Positions 55,016-63,257 of a stretch of DNA of 64,000 bases are shown here, piece after piece (the first letter of the stretch is position 1; each line of letters starts with the position of its first letter). The notes below the pieces were generated by a model. That model was not told where the DNA came from and searched no databases. It saw only the letters and a list, made by a program, of their open reading frames with translations. The position numbers and the translations under genes are program-made. Source of the DNA: Streptomyces venezuelae (GTDB lineage: Bacteria > Actinomycetota > Actinomycetes > Streptomycetales > Streptomycetaceae); the NCBI RefSeq assembly GCF_008642275.1, contig NZ_CP029189.1, positions 3,822,501 to 3,886,500 on the forward strand, read 5' to 3'.

Positions 55016-55508
55016 CCCCGCCCTCCCGTTCCTTCTCCGCCAACCGGATCACGCACACCGCGACCGCGATCAGCAGCGCCGCGTCCGCGTCCTCCCGGAC
55101 CACGTCCACCGCGTACGTCTCGCGCAGGCGGTACCACTGCCGCGAGACCAGCGCGAGCAGCTCCCCGTCGTACTCGACCTTGAACTCGCGGTCCAGGATC
55201 CGCCCGCTGACGTCGAGCCCGGTGCCTTCGGCGAGAGTCACGCGAAAGTGGCCCCGCACCAGCGACAGCCGCTTGCGGCGGATCACCGCGAGCCGCCGCT
55301 CGTCCCGCTCCAGCGTCATCGCGTCCCGCAGGGTGAACAGCTTCTCCCGCAGGGTGATCAGGATCAGCCCGTCGGGATCCTTCAGCTCCAGCGTGTCCCG
55401 GAAGCGCAGCGCCTTGCCGTCGACGAGGAAGGCGTGCCGGCCGTCCTCGTCCTCGATCCAGTAGTCGTCCCCGATGGCCAGCATTTTGTCCCGTACGAGG
55501 TATTTCAT
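54987..55508 (-). CDS. LURP-one-related (tubby C-terminal-like) protein
   Basis: A 173-residue beta-rich protein of the LURP-one/DUF567 family: MKYLVRDKMLAIGDDYWIEDEDG, LRFRDTLELKDPDGLILITLREKLF and EFKVEYDGELLALVSRQWY are typical of a tubby-like 12-strand barrel around a central helix. Bacterial members are of unknown function and may bind phospholipid. It is divergent from the ATP-grasp-like gene by 32 bp. Confidence 0.85.
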   Translation of the reverse strand: MKYLVRDKMLAIGDDYWIEDEDGRHAFLVDGKALRFRDTLELKDPDGLILITLREKLFTLRDAMTLERDERRLAVIRRKRLSLVRGHFRVTLAEGTGLDVSGRILDREFKVEYDGELLALVSRQWYRLRETYAVDVVREDADAALLIAVAVCVIRLAEKEREGGVSPDGVPGP

Positions 55509-55540
55509 GCGCGGATCAGTGCCCGCGATAGGTTGCCTTC

Positions 55541-56353
55541 ATGCCCCTGCTCTACGTGACCGACCTGGCGTACCCCGCACGCGGCCGCCGCTACTGCGAC
55601 GAGGACATATTCCTCACGTCCCGGCTGCGCGCCGCGTTCGGCCTGGCCCTGTGCCATCCCGCCGACGCCGAGGCCATGCTGCCCCTCGGCTTCGACGCCG
55701 TGATCGTCCGCAACAGCGGCCCGGTCCTGCACTACCAGCAGGCCTACGACTCCTTCCGCGCGGCCGCACTCGCCGCCGGGGCCCGCGTCTACAACCCGCT
55801 CACCGGCCGCGGCGACATGGCGGGCAAGCAGTACCTCCTCGACCTGACGGCCGCCGGCTACCCGGTCATCCCGACGGTCGACGACCCGGCGAGGCTCTCC
55901 GAGCTGCCGCAGGTCCCCACCTACGCGGTCAAGCCGAAGCAGGGGGCCGACTCCATCGGCCTCACCTTCACCGCGACACCGGACGGCCCGGCCGGGGCCG
56001 TGCTGATCCAGCCGCGCATCGACTTCACGTACGAGGTGTCCTTCTACTTCGTCGACGACGCCTTCCAGTACGCGCTGTACGCCCCCGATCCGGCCCGCCG
56101 CTGGGAGCTGGAACCCTACGACCCGACCGGGGCGGATCTGGCCTTCGCCCGCTCCTTCGTCGACTGGAACACCCTCGACCACGGCATCCAGCGCGTCGAC
56201 GCCTGCCGGGCGCCGTCCGGCGAGCTGCTCCTCGTCGAGCTGGAGGACCTGAACCCGTACCTCTCCCTGGACCTCGTCCCGGCACCGGTGCAGGACGCCT
56301 TCGTGGGCGCCCTCACAAGATCCCTCCACACCTTCCTCGGCACCACCGCCTGA
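55541..56353 (+). CDS. ATP-grasp-like protein
   Basis: A 270-residue protein whose order of motifs resembles ATP-grasp ligases: a PTVDDPARL entry helix, TYAVKPKQGADSIGL (ATP lysine strand), VLIQPRIDFTYEVSFYFVDD and the metal-binding LLLVELEDLNPYLSLDL. It may join a carboxylate to an amine or thiol, but the acceptor is unknown. TAGGTT at 55529-55534 lies exactly six bases before the ATG, without a Shine-Dalgarno sequence, so the mRNA is probably leaderless. Confidence 0.7.
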   Translation: MPLLYVTDLAYPARGRRYCDEDIFLTSRLRAAFGLALCHPADAEAMLPLGFDAVIVRNSGPVLHYQQAYDSFRAAALAAGARVYNPLTGRGDMAGKQYLLDLTAAGYPVIPTVDDPARLSELPQVPTYAVKPKQGADSIGLTFTATPDGPAGAVLIQPRIDFTYEVSFYFVDDAFQYALYAPDPARRWELEPYDPTGADLAFARSFVDWNTLDHGIQRVDACRAPSGELLLVELEDLNPYLSLDLVPAPVQDAFVGALTRSLHTFLGTTA

Positions 56354-56381
56354 TGTCAGACCCGGCTGCCAGGCTTTCCCC

Positions 56382-56909
56382 ATGGACAAGCAGAGGTTCT
56401 GGAAGCTGATCGAGACGGCCCGCGCGGAAGCGGAACCGCAGGAGGTGTCCGCCCGCGCGGCCGAACTCCTCGCGAGCCGGCCGGAGTCGGAGATAGCCGC
56501 CTCCCAGCAGGTGCTGTGGGACCTGCTGGCGGAGTCCTACCGGGCGCCGCTCTGGGCCGCGGCCTACCTGATCAACGGGGGCTGCTCGGACGACGGCTTC
56601 GACTACTTCCGCGGCTGGCTCCTCACCCAGGGCCAGGAGGTCTTCGAGGCGGCCCTGACCGACCCCGACTCCCTGGCCGGGCATCCGGCGGTCGCCGCGG
56701 CAGCGGCCGAGGGCCTGGACCTGGAGGACGAGAGCGCCCTGTCGATCGCCTGGACCGCCTACGAGGCCGGCACCGGCCGCGAACTGCCCGCGGACTCCTT
56801 CACGATCAGCTACCCGGCCCTGGACCCGTCCTGGGACTTCGACTTCGACGACGCGGCCGAACTGGAGGCCCGGCTGCCGCGGCTCAGCGCCCTGTTCGGC
56901 CCCGCCTGA
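56382..56909 (+). CDS. DUF4240 domain protein
   Basis: A 175-residue acidic protein. FWKLIETARA at the N-terminus, LWAAAYLINGGCSDDGFDYFRGWLLTQG in the middle and YPALDPSWDFDFDD near the C-terminus are the DUF4240 hallmarks. Function is unknown; family members resemble WGR-type or antitoxin-like accessory proteins. CAGGCT (56370-56375) lies six bases before the ATG. It lies 28 bp downstream of the ATP-grasp-like gene on the same strand. Confidence 0.87.
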   Translation: MDKQRFWKLIETARAEAEPQEVSARAAELLASRPESEIAASQQVLWDLLAESYRAPLWAAAYLINGGCSDDGFDYFRGWLLTQGQEVFEAALTDPDSLAGHPAVAAAAAEGLDLEDESALSIAWTAYEAGTGRELPADSFTISYPALDPSWDFDFDDAAELEARLPRLSALFGPA

Positions 56910-56935
56910 GCCGTCCCGTGGGGGCGGATCGCCCC

Positions 56936-56971
56936 GGGGGGCGGCCGCTCCGGCACGGGCGGCCGCCCCCC
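56936..56971. terminator. Bidirectional hairpin between DUF4240 and TOPRIM genes
   Basis: GGGGGGCGGCCGC (56936-56948) and GCGGCCGCCCCCC (56959-56971) pair perfectly over 13 bases around a ten-base loop, between convergent genes. Confidence 0.88.
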
Positions 56972-56983
56972 GGCACGGGCGGG

Positions 56984-57589
56984 TCAGACGACGGCGAACA
57001 GGTCCCCGAGCGGGGCGGGCACGCGGTCGGGCGGGAGCGCCTCGATCAGCACCCGGCCGTAGTGGATCTTGCGACCCCCCTTGGTGCCGAGGAACCGCCG
57101 CAACTGCTGCTGGGGGTGGCGGCCCTGTTGCGCGGGCTGGGACAGGAACGTCTGCAGGGGACGCAGTTCGCCCTCCTGCTCGATGAGCTCCGTCACCCGC
57201 TCCACACCCAGGGTGCGGATGAGCTCGTCCTCCAGGTCCGCGTCGCACACGAAGAAGTCCGGTGCCAGGCCGGCCCGCGCCCAGCTGCGGGCGTAGTAGC
57301 CGCGTTCCCTCTCGTCGCACAGACCTGTCAGATGCAGGTCCAGACCCCTCGGACCGAGTCGGTCGACGTAGCGGGACACGTTCATCGCCCCGCCCATCGC
57401 CAGGACGCAGACCCCCTCCGACGCGAGGTCCCGGCCGTAGCTCTCCGCCAGCGCGTTCACCGCGGCGACGTCGCTCGGCCCTTCGAGAAGGACGGCCCCC
57501 CGGACGGACAGCAGCGTGGCCAGCTCGTGCGCCGGCTCGCCGGATCCACCCGCCACCCACGCGGCGACCGCGTCCTGGAAGGAACTCAT
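56984..57589 (-). CDS. Stand-alone TOPRIM-domain protein (OLD nuclease-like)
   Basis: A 201-residue protein with a TOPRIM-type fold: AVLLEGPSDVAAVNALAESY supplies the Glu, VCVLAMGGAMNVSRYVDRLGP the central strand, and FFVCDADLEDELIRTLG the DxD. This is the nuclease half of OLD-type proteins, without their ATPase domain. It may cut or join nucleic acid. It begins one base after the stop of the adenylation-carrier gene, implying co-transcription, but no role in that pathway is obvious. ATG 57589 is chosen; TTG 57598 is possible. Confidence 0.75.
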   Translation of the reverse strand: MSSFQDAVAAWVAGGSGEPAHELATLLSVRGAVLLEGPSDVAAVNALAESYGRDLASEGVCVLAMGGAMNVSRYVDRLGPRGLDLHLTGLCDERERGYYARSWARAGLAPDFFVCDADLEDELIRTLGVERVTELIEQEGELRPLQTFLSQPAQQGRHPQQQLRRFLGTKGGRKIHYGRVLIEALPPDRVPAPLGDLFAVV

Positions 57590-57590
57590 G

Positions 57591-59426
57591 TCACCCAAGG
57601 TACGTGTCCACCGGTACCGGCGACGACTGGGTTCCGGCCTCGCCGAGTGCCGCCAGCGCCGGGGCGTGACGTTCGATCAGGTTCGCCATTCCCGCCACCG
57701 TGGCGTCCTCGTAGAACTCGGCCGCCGGCAGGTCCACGTGCAGCACGGTCCGGATGCGGGCGAGGAGGTCCATCGCCAGCAGCGAGTTGCCGCCCATCTC
57801 GAAGAACTCGTCGTCGATGCCGACCTCCTGGAGGGCCAGCTCGTCGGCCAGCAGGTCCGCCAGCAGTTCCTCGACGGGGGTGCGCGGGGCCGCGTAGGGG
57901 GTGTCCACGGTCCGCGGGAGGTGTGCCGGGGCCGGCAGGGCCCGCCGGTCCGTCTTGGAGCCCAGCGTCAGCGGGAACTCGTCCATCACGACGATGACGG
58001 ACGGGTGCATGTAACGGGGCAGCTTGTGGTGCAGGGCCAGGCGCAGCCTGGGCACCAGCCCCTCCGTGGCGCCGGTCGGCACGACGTACGCCACCAGGAC
58101 CTTCCGGCCGGGCGTGACGTCGTCACGGGCCAGCACGACGGCCTCCTTCAGATCCGGCAGGCCGGACAGGGCCGCCGCGATCTCACCGGGCTCGATCCGG
58201 TAGCCGTCGACCTTGACCTGGTCGTCGGCGCGGCCGCGGAACTCCAGGGCGCCGTCGGTGTTGAGCCGGACCACGTCGCCGATGCTGTACATCCGCTCGC
58301 CGGGGACGAACGGGTCGGGGACGAAGCGTTCGGCGGTGAGCGCCGGACGCCCCACGTAGCCGCGGGCCACACCGCTGCCGCTGGTGTAGAGGAGCCCCCA
58401 CTCGCCCTCGGGGACGGGCTGCAGCTTGTCGTCGAGGACGTAGAGGCGGGTGTCGGTGACCGCGCGCCCGATCGGGACGCTGTCGCCGACCGGCTCCTTC
58501 AGCACGTGGCAGGAGGTGAAGCAGGTGTCCTCGGTGGGCCCGTAGCCGTTGACCACCAGCAGCTCCGGGTAGGCCCGGCGCAGCGTGTTCATGTGCAGGG
58601 GCGACAGGGGCTCGCCGCCTCCGAGCATCTGCCGCAGCCCGGCCATGCTGTCGAGGTGGTCGTCGACCAGGCGGTGGAAGAGGCCGGTGGTCAACCACAG
58701 CGTGGTGATCCGCTCCTCCTCCAGGAAGGCGGCCAGCTCGTGCATCGCCACCGTGCCCGGCGGATAGACCACCAGCTTGGCGCCGTTGAGCAGCGACCCC
58801 CAGATCTCGAAGGCGGAGGGGTCGAAGCGCAGCGAGCAGAACTGCAGGAAGGTCTCGTCCGCGGTCAGTGAGGCGTAGTCGCCGTCCTGGACCAGGCGGA
58901 CCACACCGCTGTGCCGCACGCCCACGCCCTTGGGCATGCCGGTCGAGCCGGAGGTGTAGCAGATGTAGGCCAGGTTGTCCGGGCCGGTGCCGGGCTCGAC
59001 CGGCCCCGCGACGGGAGCCGTCTCCCACGCGCGGTCGAGGTTGACGACGGTGCCGTCGATCTCGGGCACGCGGTCGCTCAGCCGGTCGTGGGTCAGCAGG
59101 ATGCGGGCCCCGGCCTGCTCCAGCATGTAGCGGAAGCGCTCGGGCGGCTCGTTCTGGTGCACGGGCAGGTAGGCGCCGCCGGCCTTCAGGATGCCGACGA
59201 GTGCGACGATCATCTCGAAGGAGCGCTCGACGAACAGGCCGACCACGCTCTCCGTGCCTACCCCCAGCGCCCGCAGGTGCCGGGCCAGCAGGTCGGCCCG
59301 GCGGTCGAGCTCCGCATAGCTCATGTCGACGCCGTCGAAGCGCAGGGCGGTCGCCTCGGGGCGCAGGCGCACCTGTTCGTCGAACAGATCGGTGATGGTC
59401 GCGTTGCGCCAGTCGTCAATTGTCAT
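57591..59426 (-). CDS. Adenylation-carrier (A-T) didomain nonribosomal peptide synthetase
   Basis: A 611-residue stand-alone A-T protein. Core motifs are YTSGSTGMPKG (A3), FDPSAFEIW (A4), NGYGPTED (A5), SIGDVVR (A7), GRADDQVKVDGYRIEP (A8) and LGSKTDR (A10). The carrier domain shows DEFFEMGGNSLLAM with the phosphopantetheine serine. By eye the specificity residues read D-P-F-W-L-G-G-C-F-K, nearest the valine-type code. There is no condensation or thioesterase domain, so it presents one amino acid to partner enzymes. It lies downstream of the N-hydroxylase gene. Confidence 0.92.
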   Translation of the reverse strand: MTIDDWRNATITDLFDEQVRLRPEATALRFDGVDMSYAELDRRADLLARHLRALGVGTESVVGLFVERSFEMIVALVGILKAGGAYLPVHQNEPPERFRYMLEQAGARILLTHDRLSDRVPEIDGTVVNLDRAWETAPVAGPVEPGTGPDNLAYICYTSGSTGMPKGVGVRHSGVVRLVQDGDYASLTADETFLQFCSLRFDPSAFEIWGSLLNGAKLVVYPPGTVAMHELAAFLEEERITTLWLTTGLFHRLVDDHLDSMAGLRQMLGGGEPLSPLHMNTLRRAYPELLVVNGYGPTEDTCFTSCHVLKEPVGDSVPIGRAVTDTRLYVLDDKLQPVPEGEWGLLYTSGSGVARGYVGRPALTAERFVPDPFVPGERMYSIGDVVRLNTDGALEFRGRADDQVKVDGYRIEPGEIAAALSGLPDLKEAVVLARDDVTPGRKVLVAYVVPTGATEGLVPRLRLALHHKLPRYMHPSVIVVMDEFPLTLGSKTDRRALPAPAHLPRTVDTPYAAPRTPVEELLADLLADELALQEVGIDDEFFEMGGNSLLAMDLLARIRTVLHVDLPAAEFYEDATVAGMANLIERHAPALAALGEAGTQSSPVPVDTYLG

Positions 59427-59528
59427 TAGATGCCCGCCTTGTCGCATGCTGCTTCGAACTCTCCCTGTGGAGAGCCGGCGGAGTCGGACCCGCCGATTCA
59501 AGGGCCGGACGTACCCGGCTGGTGATGG

Positions 59529-60854
59529 TCACGCGATCCCCTGCTTGCGCAGGCCGTCCAGAATCGTCGCGGCGCGCAGCGACAGCAGGCTGAACGATCC
59601 CGCGTCGCCGATGCCGTGGCTGGATTCGCACAGCCCGTTCAGGAACAGCGGCGGCGTGCCGTCGGACCGGGGACGCAGCTGGTAGTCGGGTTCGACGACC
59701 AGGTAGCCGTCGTCGTCGAACTGGAAGCGGTCGATCACGCCGGCCAGCACCGCCGGATACGCCTCCTGGCGCGGACCGGGCCCGAGGTCGCGGAATCCGG
59801 TCGCGAGGATCACCAGATCCACGTGCTCCGACGACACGTCCTTGGTGTGGACCTCCTCCACCTCCAGGCGCACGCCCGTGTCGTCGGCCTCGGCGGTCCG
59901 GACCTCGCTGTTGCCGCGGACGAAGATCCGCTGATCGCCGTCCAGACGCTGCTCGTATATGAGCGCGTACAGGTGGTGCAGGACGTCGGCGTCGGTCGAC
60001 GAGTAGTTGGTGGGGCGCATGTACGCGTCGAGCTCGTTCTTGCTCGCCCGGTCCGCCCGGTAGTAGTAGTCCGTGAAGGCGGGGAAGAAGCCCTCCTCGC
60101 TGAAGGGACTGGTGTCCTTGAGCCGCAGCCCGAACTTCCGCACGTAGTTGACGATCTTCGCCTGCGGGAAGCGGTGCGCGAGGTCGAGGACGATCTCCAC
60201 GGCGCTCTGGCTGCCGCCGACGACCGCGATCGACCGCGGGGCCTCCTCCAGCGCCCGCACCGTGTGCAGGTACTGGGTGAGGTGGCACACCCGGGGGGTG
60301 TCCAGTGAGTCGAAGGGGGCGGGCACGAAAGGCGTGCGCCCCGTGCCGACCACCAGCGAGCGGGCCCGGTGCTGCGAGCCGTCCGCGCAGGTCACCACGT
60401 ACTCCGGCGTGCCGTCGACCTCGGCCACGGCGATGTCCGTCGCACGCGCCCCGCCGGCGACCTGGGACCGGAACTGGCGGGTGGCCCAGTCGATGTACTG
60501 CGCGTACTCCTTGCGCAGCGGGAACTCCAGGGGCAGGTTCAGGTGCTGGATGAGCCTGCCCTGCTCGAAGAGGTAGTTGACGAAGCTGTAGTGGCTGCGC
60601 GGGTTGCGCAGGGTGACGAGGTCACGGTTGGGGTGGTTCTGCATGTTGGAGCCGTCCAGCAGCAGACCCCCCTGCCACACCGGGTTCCGTGCCGCCTCCA
60701 GGAAGAAGGCGTCCGCCTGCGGCAGGTCCTCCTGCAGCGCGATGGCGAGCGACAGGTTCGCCGGCCCGAACCCGATGCCGAGCACGTCGACGGGTTCCTG
60801 GGCCGGTCCGGTCGCCTTCACGGCGCCTCGGCGTTCGTCATCGCGCGTCAGCAT
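59529..60854 (-). CDS. N-hydroxylating flavin monooxygenase (lysine/ornithine hydroxylase family)
   Basis: A 441-residue member of the SidA/IucD/PvdA family. It has the FAD motif VLGIGFGPANLSLAIAL (from about residue 24), the NADPH motif VVGGSQSAVEIVLDL, QNHPNRDLVTLRNPRSHYSF in the substrate region, and VILATGFRD at the C-terminal end. Family enzymes hydroxylate the side-chain amine of lysine or ornithine or a diamine, for hydroxamate siderophores or N-N bond formation. Its ATG overlaps the sulfotransferase stop by 17 bp, so the two are coupled. Confidence 0.92.
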   Translation of the reverse strand: MLTRDDERRGAVKATGPAQEPVDVLGIGFGPANLSLAIALQEDLPQADAFFLEAARNPVWQGGLLLDGSNMQNHPNRDLVTLRNPRSHYSFVNYLFEQGRLIQHLNLPLEFPLRKEYAQYIDWATRQFRSQVAGGARATDIAVAEVDGTPEYVVTCADGSQHRARSLVVGTGRTPFVPAPFDSLDTPRVCHLTQYLHTVRALEEAPRSIAVVGGSQSAVEIVLDLAHRFPQAKIVNYVRKFGLRLKDTSPFSEEGFFPAFTDYYYRADRASKNELDAYMRPTNYSSTDADVLHHLYALIYEQRLDGDQRIFVRGNSEVRTAEADDTGVRLEVEEVHTKDVSSEHVDLVILATGFRDLGPGPRQEAYPAVLAGVIDRFQFDDDGYLVVEPDYQLRPRSDGTPPLFLNGLCESSHGIGDAGSFSLLSLRAATILDGLRKQGIA

Positions 60855-61767
60855 GGTTCTCCCGTTCCGCGCGCCGGCCGGCGATCAGCGCCGGGTCCGC
60901 CCGCATCTCCTCGTACCAGTGGCGCCACTGCGCCACGTCGTCGGCGAGGCCCGCGGCGGCGATCGTCGCCTCCTCGCGCTCCCAGCTGACCTCGCCGCGG
61001 GGCTGGATCCCGCTGCTGCCCAGGACCTTGCGGTAGAACGGGTCGTCCTCCTTGCGGGCGTCGCTCATCAGCGCACCCACCTCGGGCGAGACCAGTTTCA
61101 GGTCCGGACGGGGCGCCCAGCTCTCCAGGCCCCCGACCGTGGGCAGTCCGACCGCGGCCATCAGGGCGGCGGTCACACCGGCCGGATCGGCCCGCAGGTC
61201 GTCCGAGTCGAGCAGCACGTACGGGATGTCCCGGGCACGGCACAGCTCCAGCTGCATGCGCAGCGACTGCCACCCGCTCTCGAAGGGCGGGAAGGTCTGC
61301 GCGCCGTTGAGCTGCCGGACGATGCGCAGCCGTGAGGTGGTCGACAGCCGCGGGTCGCAGATCACGAAGACGGGCGGAGCCGTGGCCAGGCCGACGAGCT
61401 GCTCGAACTGGGACTCGTCGAGCTGGAAGCTCATCTCCTTCATCAGCAGGCCGCTGCCCGTGGGGACGTCGGCCAGCGTCACGCGCTCGCCCGACGCGAC
61501 CTCCATGGGGTGGGAGAGGATGCTCCTCACCGATTCCGCCCCCTGATCGCCCCAGTAGCAGGCTTCGAAGGGCTCGTGGCAGTGGTGCGTCATCGACGGG
61601 TGCTGCCACAACAGGCGCGCCACAGCGGTCGATCCGGTTCGGGGTGGCGAAATCAGTGCCACCCGCGTCCGGTACGCCTGGCCCAACGCCGTTTTCAATT
61701 CCACTGTTTCCTCCTGCTGACTCAGCTCGGAACGGGCCGGGGCCACGGAATTCATCGGAGGTTCCAC
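60838..61767 (-). CDS. Sulfotransferase-family protein
   Basis: A 309-residue protein. VALISPPRTGSTAVARLLWQ near residue 32 is the 5'-phosphosulfate loop of PAPS-dependent sulfotransferases, followed by EPFEACYW. CDPRLSTTSRLRIVRQL would be the 3'-phosphate region, and IPYVLLDSDDLRADP the later strand. It would transfer sulfonate to a hydroxyl, amine or N-hydroxyl. I chose GTG 61767, which has GGTGAG six bases upstream; ATG 61755 lacks a ribosome binding site. It lies seven bases after the PLP enzyme gene. Confidence 0.78.
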   Translation of the reverse strand: MEPPMNSVAPARSELSQQEETVELKTALGQAYRTRVALISPPRTGSTAVARLLWQHPSMTHHCHEPFEACYWGDQGAESVRSILSHPMEVASGERVTLADVPTGSGLLMKEMSFQLDESQFEQLVGLATAPPVFVICDPRLSTTSRLRIVRQLNGAQTFPPFESGWQSLRMQLELCRARDIPYVLLDSDDLRADPAGVTAALMAAVGLPTVGGLESWAPRPDLKLVSPEVGALMSDARKEDDPFYRKVLGSSGIQPRGEVSWEREEATIAAAGLADDVAQWRHWYEEMRADPALIAGRRAERENHADAR

Positions 61768-61774
61768 GGGATGC

Positions 61775-63073
61775 TCACCGCGCCTGCAGCGCCTGGTCGA
61801 GATCCTCGATGACGTCGTCCAGATGCTCGATTCCGACGCTCAGCCTGATCATGTCCGGCGGCACCGTGACCCGGTCGGGATCGGCGTCCGCCACCTGCTT
61901 GTGTGTGGTGGCCCCGGGAATGGTCGCCGTGCTCCTGACCTGCCCGAGGTTGTTCGCCCGCCAGATGAGCCCGAGACGGTCCATCACCGCGTGCGCGGCC
62001 CGGACGCCGCCGGCCGGGCGGAAGCAGACGAGGAAACCGAACCGGTTCTCCGCCTCGCCCCCGTCCAGCTCGCTGTCCACCAGCCACATGTCCCGTCGGG
62101 CGATGTGGTGGGACCGGTGGCTCTCCAGTCCGGGATAGAAGACCTCGACGACACCGGCGTGCCCGGCGAGGTGACGGGCCACCGCGTGCGCGGTGCGCGA
62201 CATGGCGTCCACCCGGCCGCGCAGTTCCCGGATGTCCGAGAGGATGGTCCACGCGTTGAACGGGCTGAGAACCGCGCCCATGTCGCGCAGCGGGCCGCGG
62301 CGCAGATATCCGGCGTAGTCGGCGGACAGCTCCTCCGGCTGCCCGCGCAGCCCCAGGTCGTGCCGCGCGATCACCGCCCCGCCCATGCTCCGTCCGCTGG
62401 CGCCCGCCGCTTTGGTCAGCGAGTGCACCACCACGTGCGCGCCGAGGGCGAGCGGGCGCAGCAGGGCGGGCGTCGCGAGGGTCGCGTCGACGACGAGCGG
62501 GATGCCCGCCCGGTCGGCCAGGGCCGACAGCGCCGGGATGTCCACGAGCTGCACGGTCGGGTTCGAGGGGACCTCCGCGTAGAGGAACCGGGTGCCGTCG
62601 TCGATGCGGCGGGCCCAGTCCTCGACGGACAGCGGGTCGGCGACCCAGCGCACGTCGACGCCCCGTTCCTGCCCGTACCGCTTGTCGAAGACCATCGTCG
62701 TGGAGCCGTAACACTGCGGTGAGGCGACGATGTTGGGCTTCGGACCGGCGGCCGCGGACAGGAGCGGCATCGTGGCCAGGGTGATCGCGCCCATCCCGGT
62801 CGCGGTGACCGTGGCGCTCACCTCGGCGTCGACCCCGTACCCCTCAAGAGCCGCGACGGTCTGCTCCAGGATGCGGACCGTCGGATTGCCCCGGCGCGAG
62901 TACACCCAGCCGTCGCCGTCCTCGGCGGTGGCCGCGAGCATGGCGTCCATCGACGGGAAGCTCTGCGCGGTCGCCAGGTGGGCGGGCTCGCTCAGCGCAC
63001 CGAGGTGATGGGCCGACTCCGCATGGTCGTAGGACCCGCTGATCGCCAGGGTCGTGAATCGGGCTGCAGTCAC
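61775..63073 (-). CDS. Trans-sulfuration-family PLP enzyme (O-acetylhomoserine sulfhydrylase-like)
   Basis: A 432-residue Cys/Met-metabolism PLP enzyme. WVYSRRGNPTVRILEQTVAALEG at the N-terminus, PLVVDATLATPALLRPLALG, and the Schiff-base lysine in VVHSLTKAAGASGRSMGG are diagnostic, and RLSVGIEHLDDVIEDLDQAL is the C-terminal signature. It could do gamma-replacement on an acylated homoserine with a sulfur, carbon or nitrogen nucleophile, or gamma-elimination. GTG 63073 with AGGCAGGT upstream gives normal length; the frame runs on to 63208 without family similarity. First gene of the locus. Confidence 0.9.
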   Translation of the reverse strand: MTAARFTTLAISGSYDHAESAHHLGALSEPAHLATAQSFPSMDAMLAATAEDGDGWVYSRRGNPTVRILEQTVAALEGYGVDAEVSATVTATGMGAITLATMPLLSAAAGPKPNIVASPQCYGSTTMVFDKRYGQERGVDVRWVADPLSVEDWARRIDDGTRFLYAEVPSNPTVQLVDIPALSALADRAGIPLVVDATLATPALLRPLALGAHVVVHSLTKAAGASGRSMGGAVIARHDLGLRGQPEELSADYAGYLRRGPLRDMGAVLSPFNAWTILSDIRELRGRVDAMSRTAHAVARHLAGHAGVVEVFYPGLESHRSHHIARRDMWLVDSELDGGEAENRFGFLVCFRPAGGVRAAHAVMDRLGLIWRANNLGQVRSTATIPGATTHKQVADADPDRVTVPPDMIRLSVGIEHLDDVIEDLDQALQAR

Positions 63074-63257
63074 AGCAGCGACCTGCCTTCCGCCTCCGTC
63101 GGCCCGTCGTTCACGCGTGTTTCCTTTCCGTCCCGGTGGGGTTGTGGGCTGGTGCTCCGCGCGGCGGACGGCGGAGGGCTCGGTCGCCTTCCCCGTGGAC
63201 CGCCGCATGCGGGGATGTCTTCGGCCGCGGCACGCGCCGCGCCACCGGACCCGACGG

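Noticed and set aside
61767..63208. Longer PLP enzyme starting at 63208.
   Set aside because: The extra 45 residues are Arg/Gly-rich without similarity, and GTG 63073 gives the usual length with a ribosome binding site.
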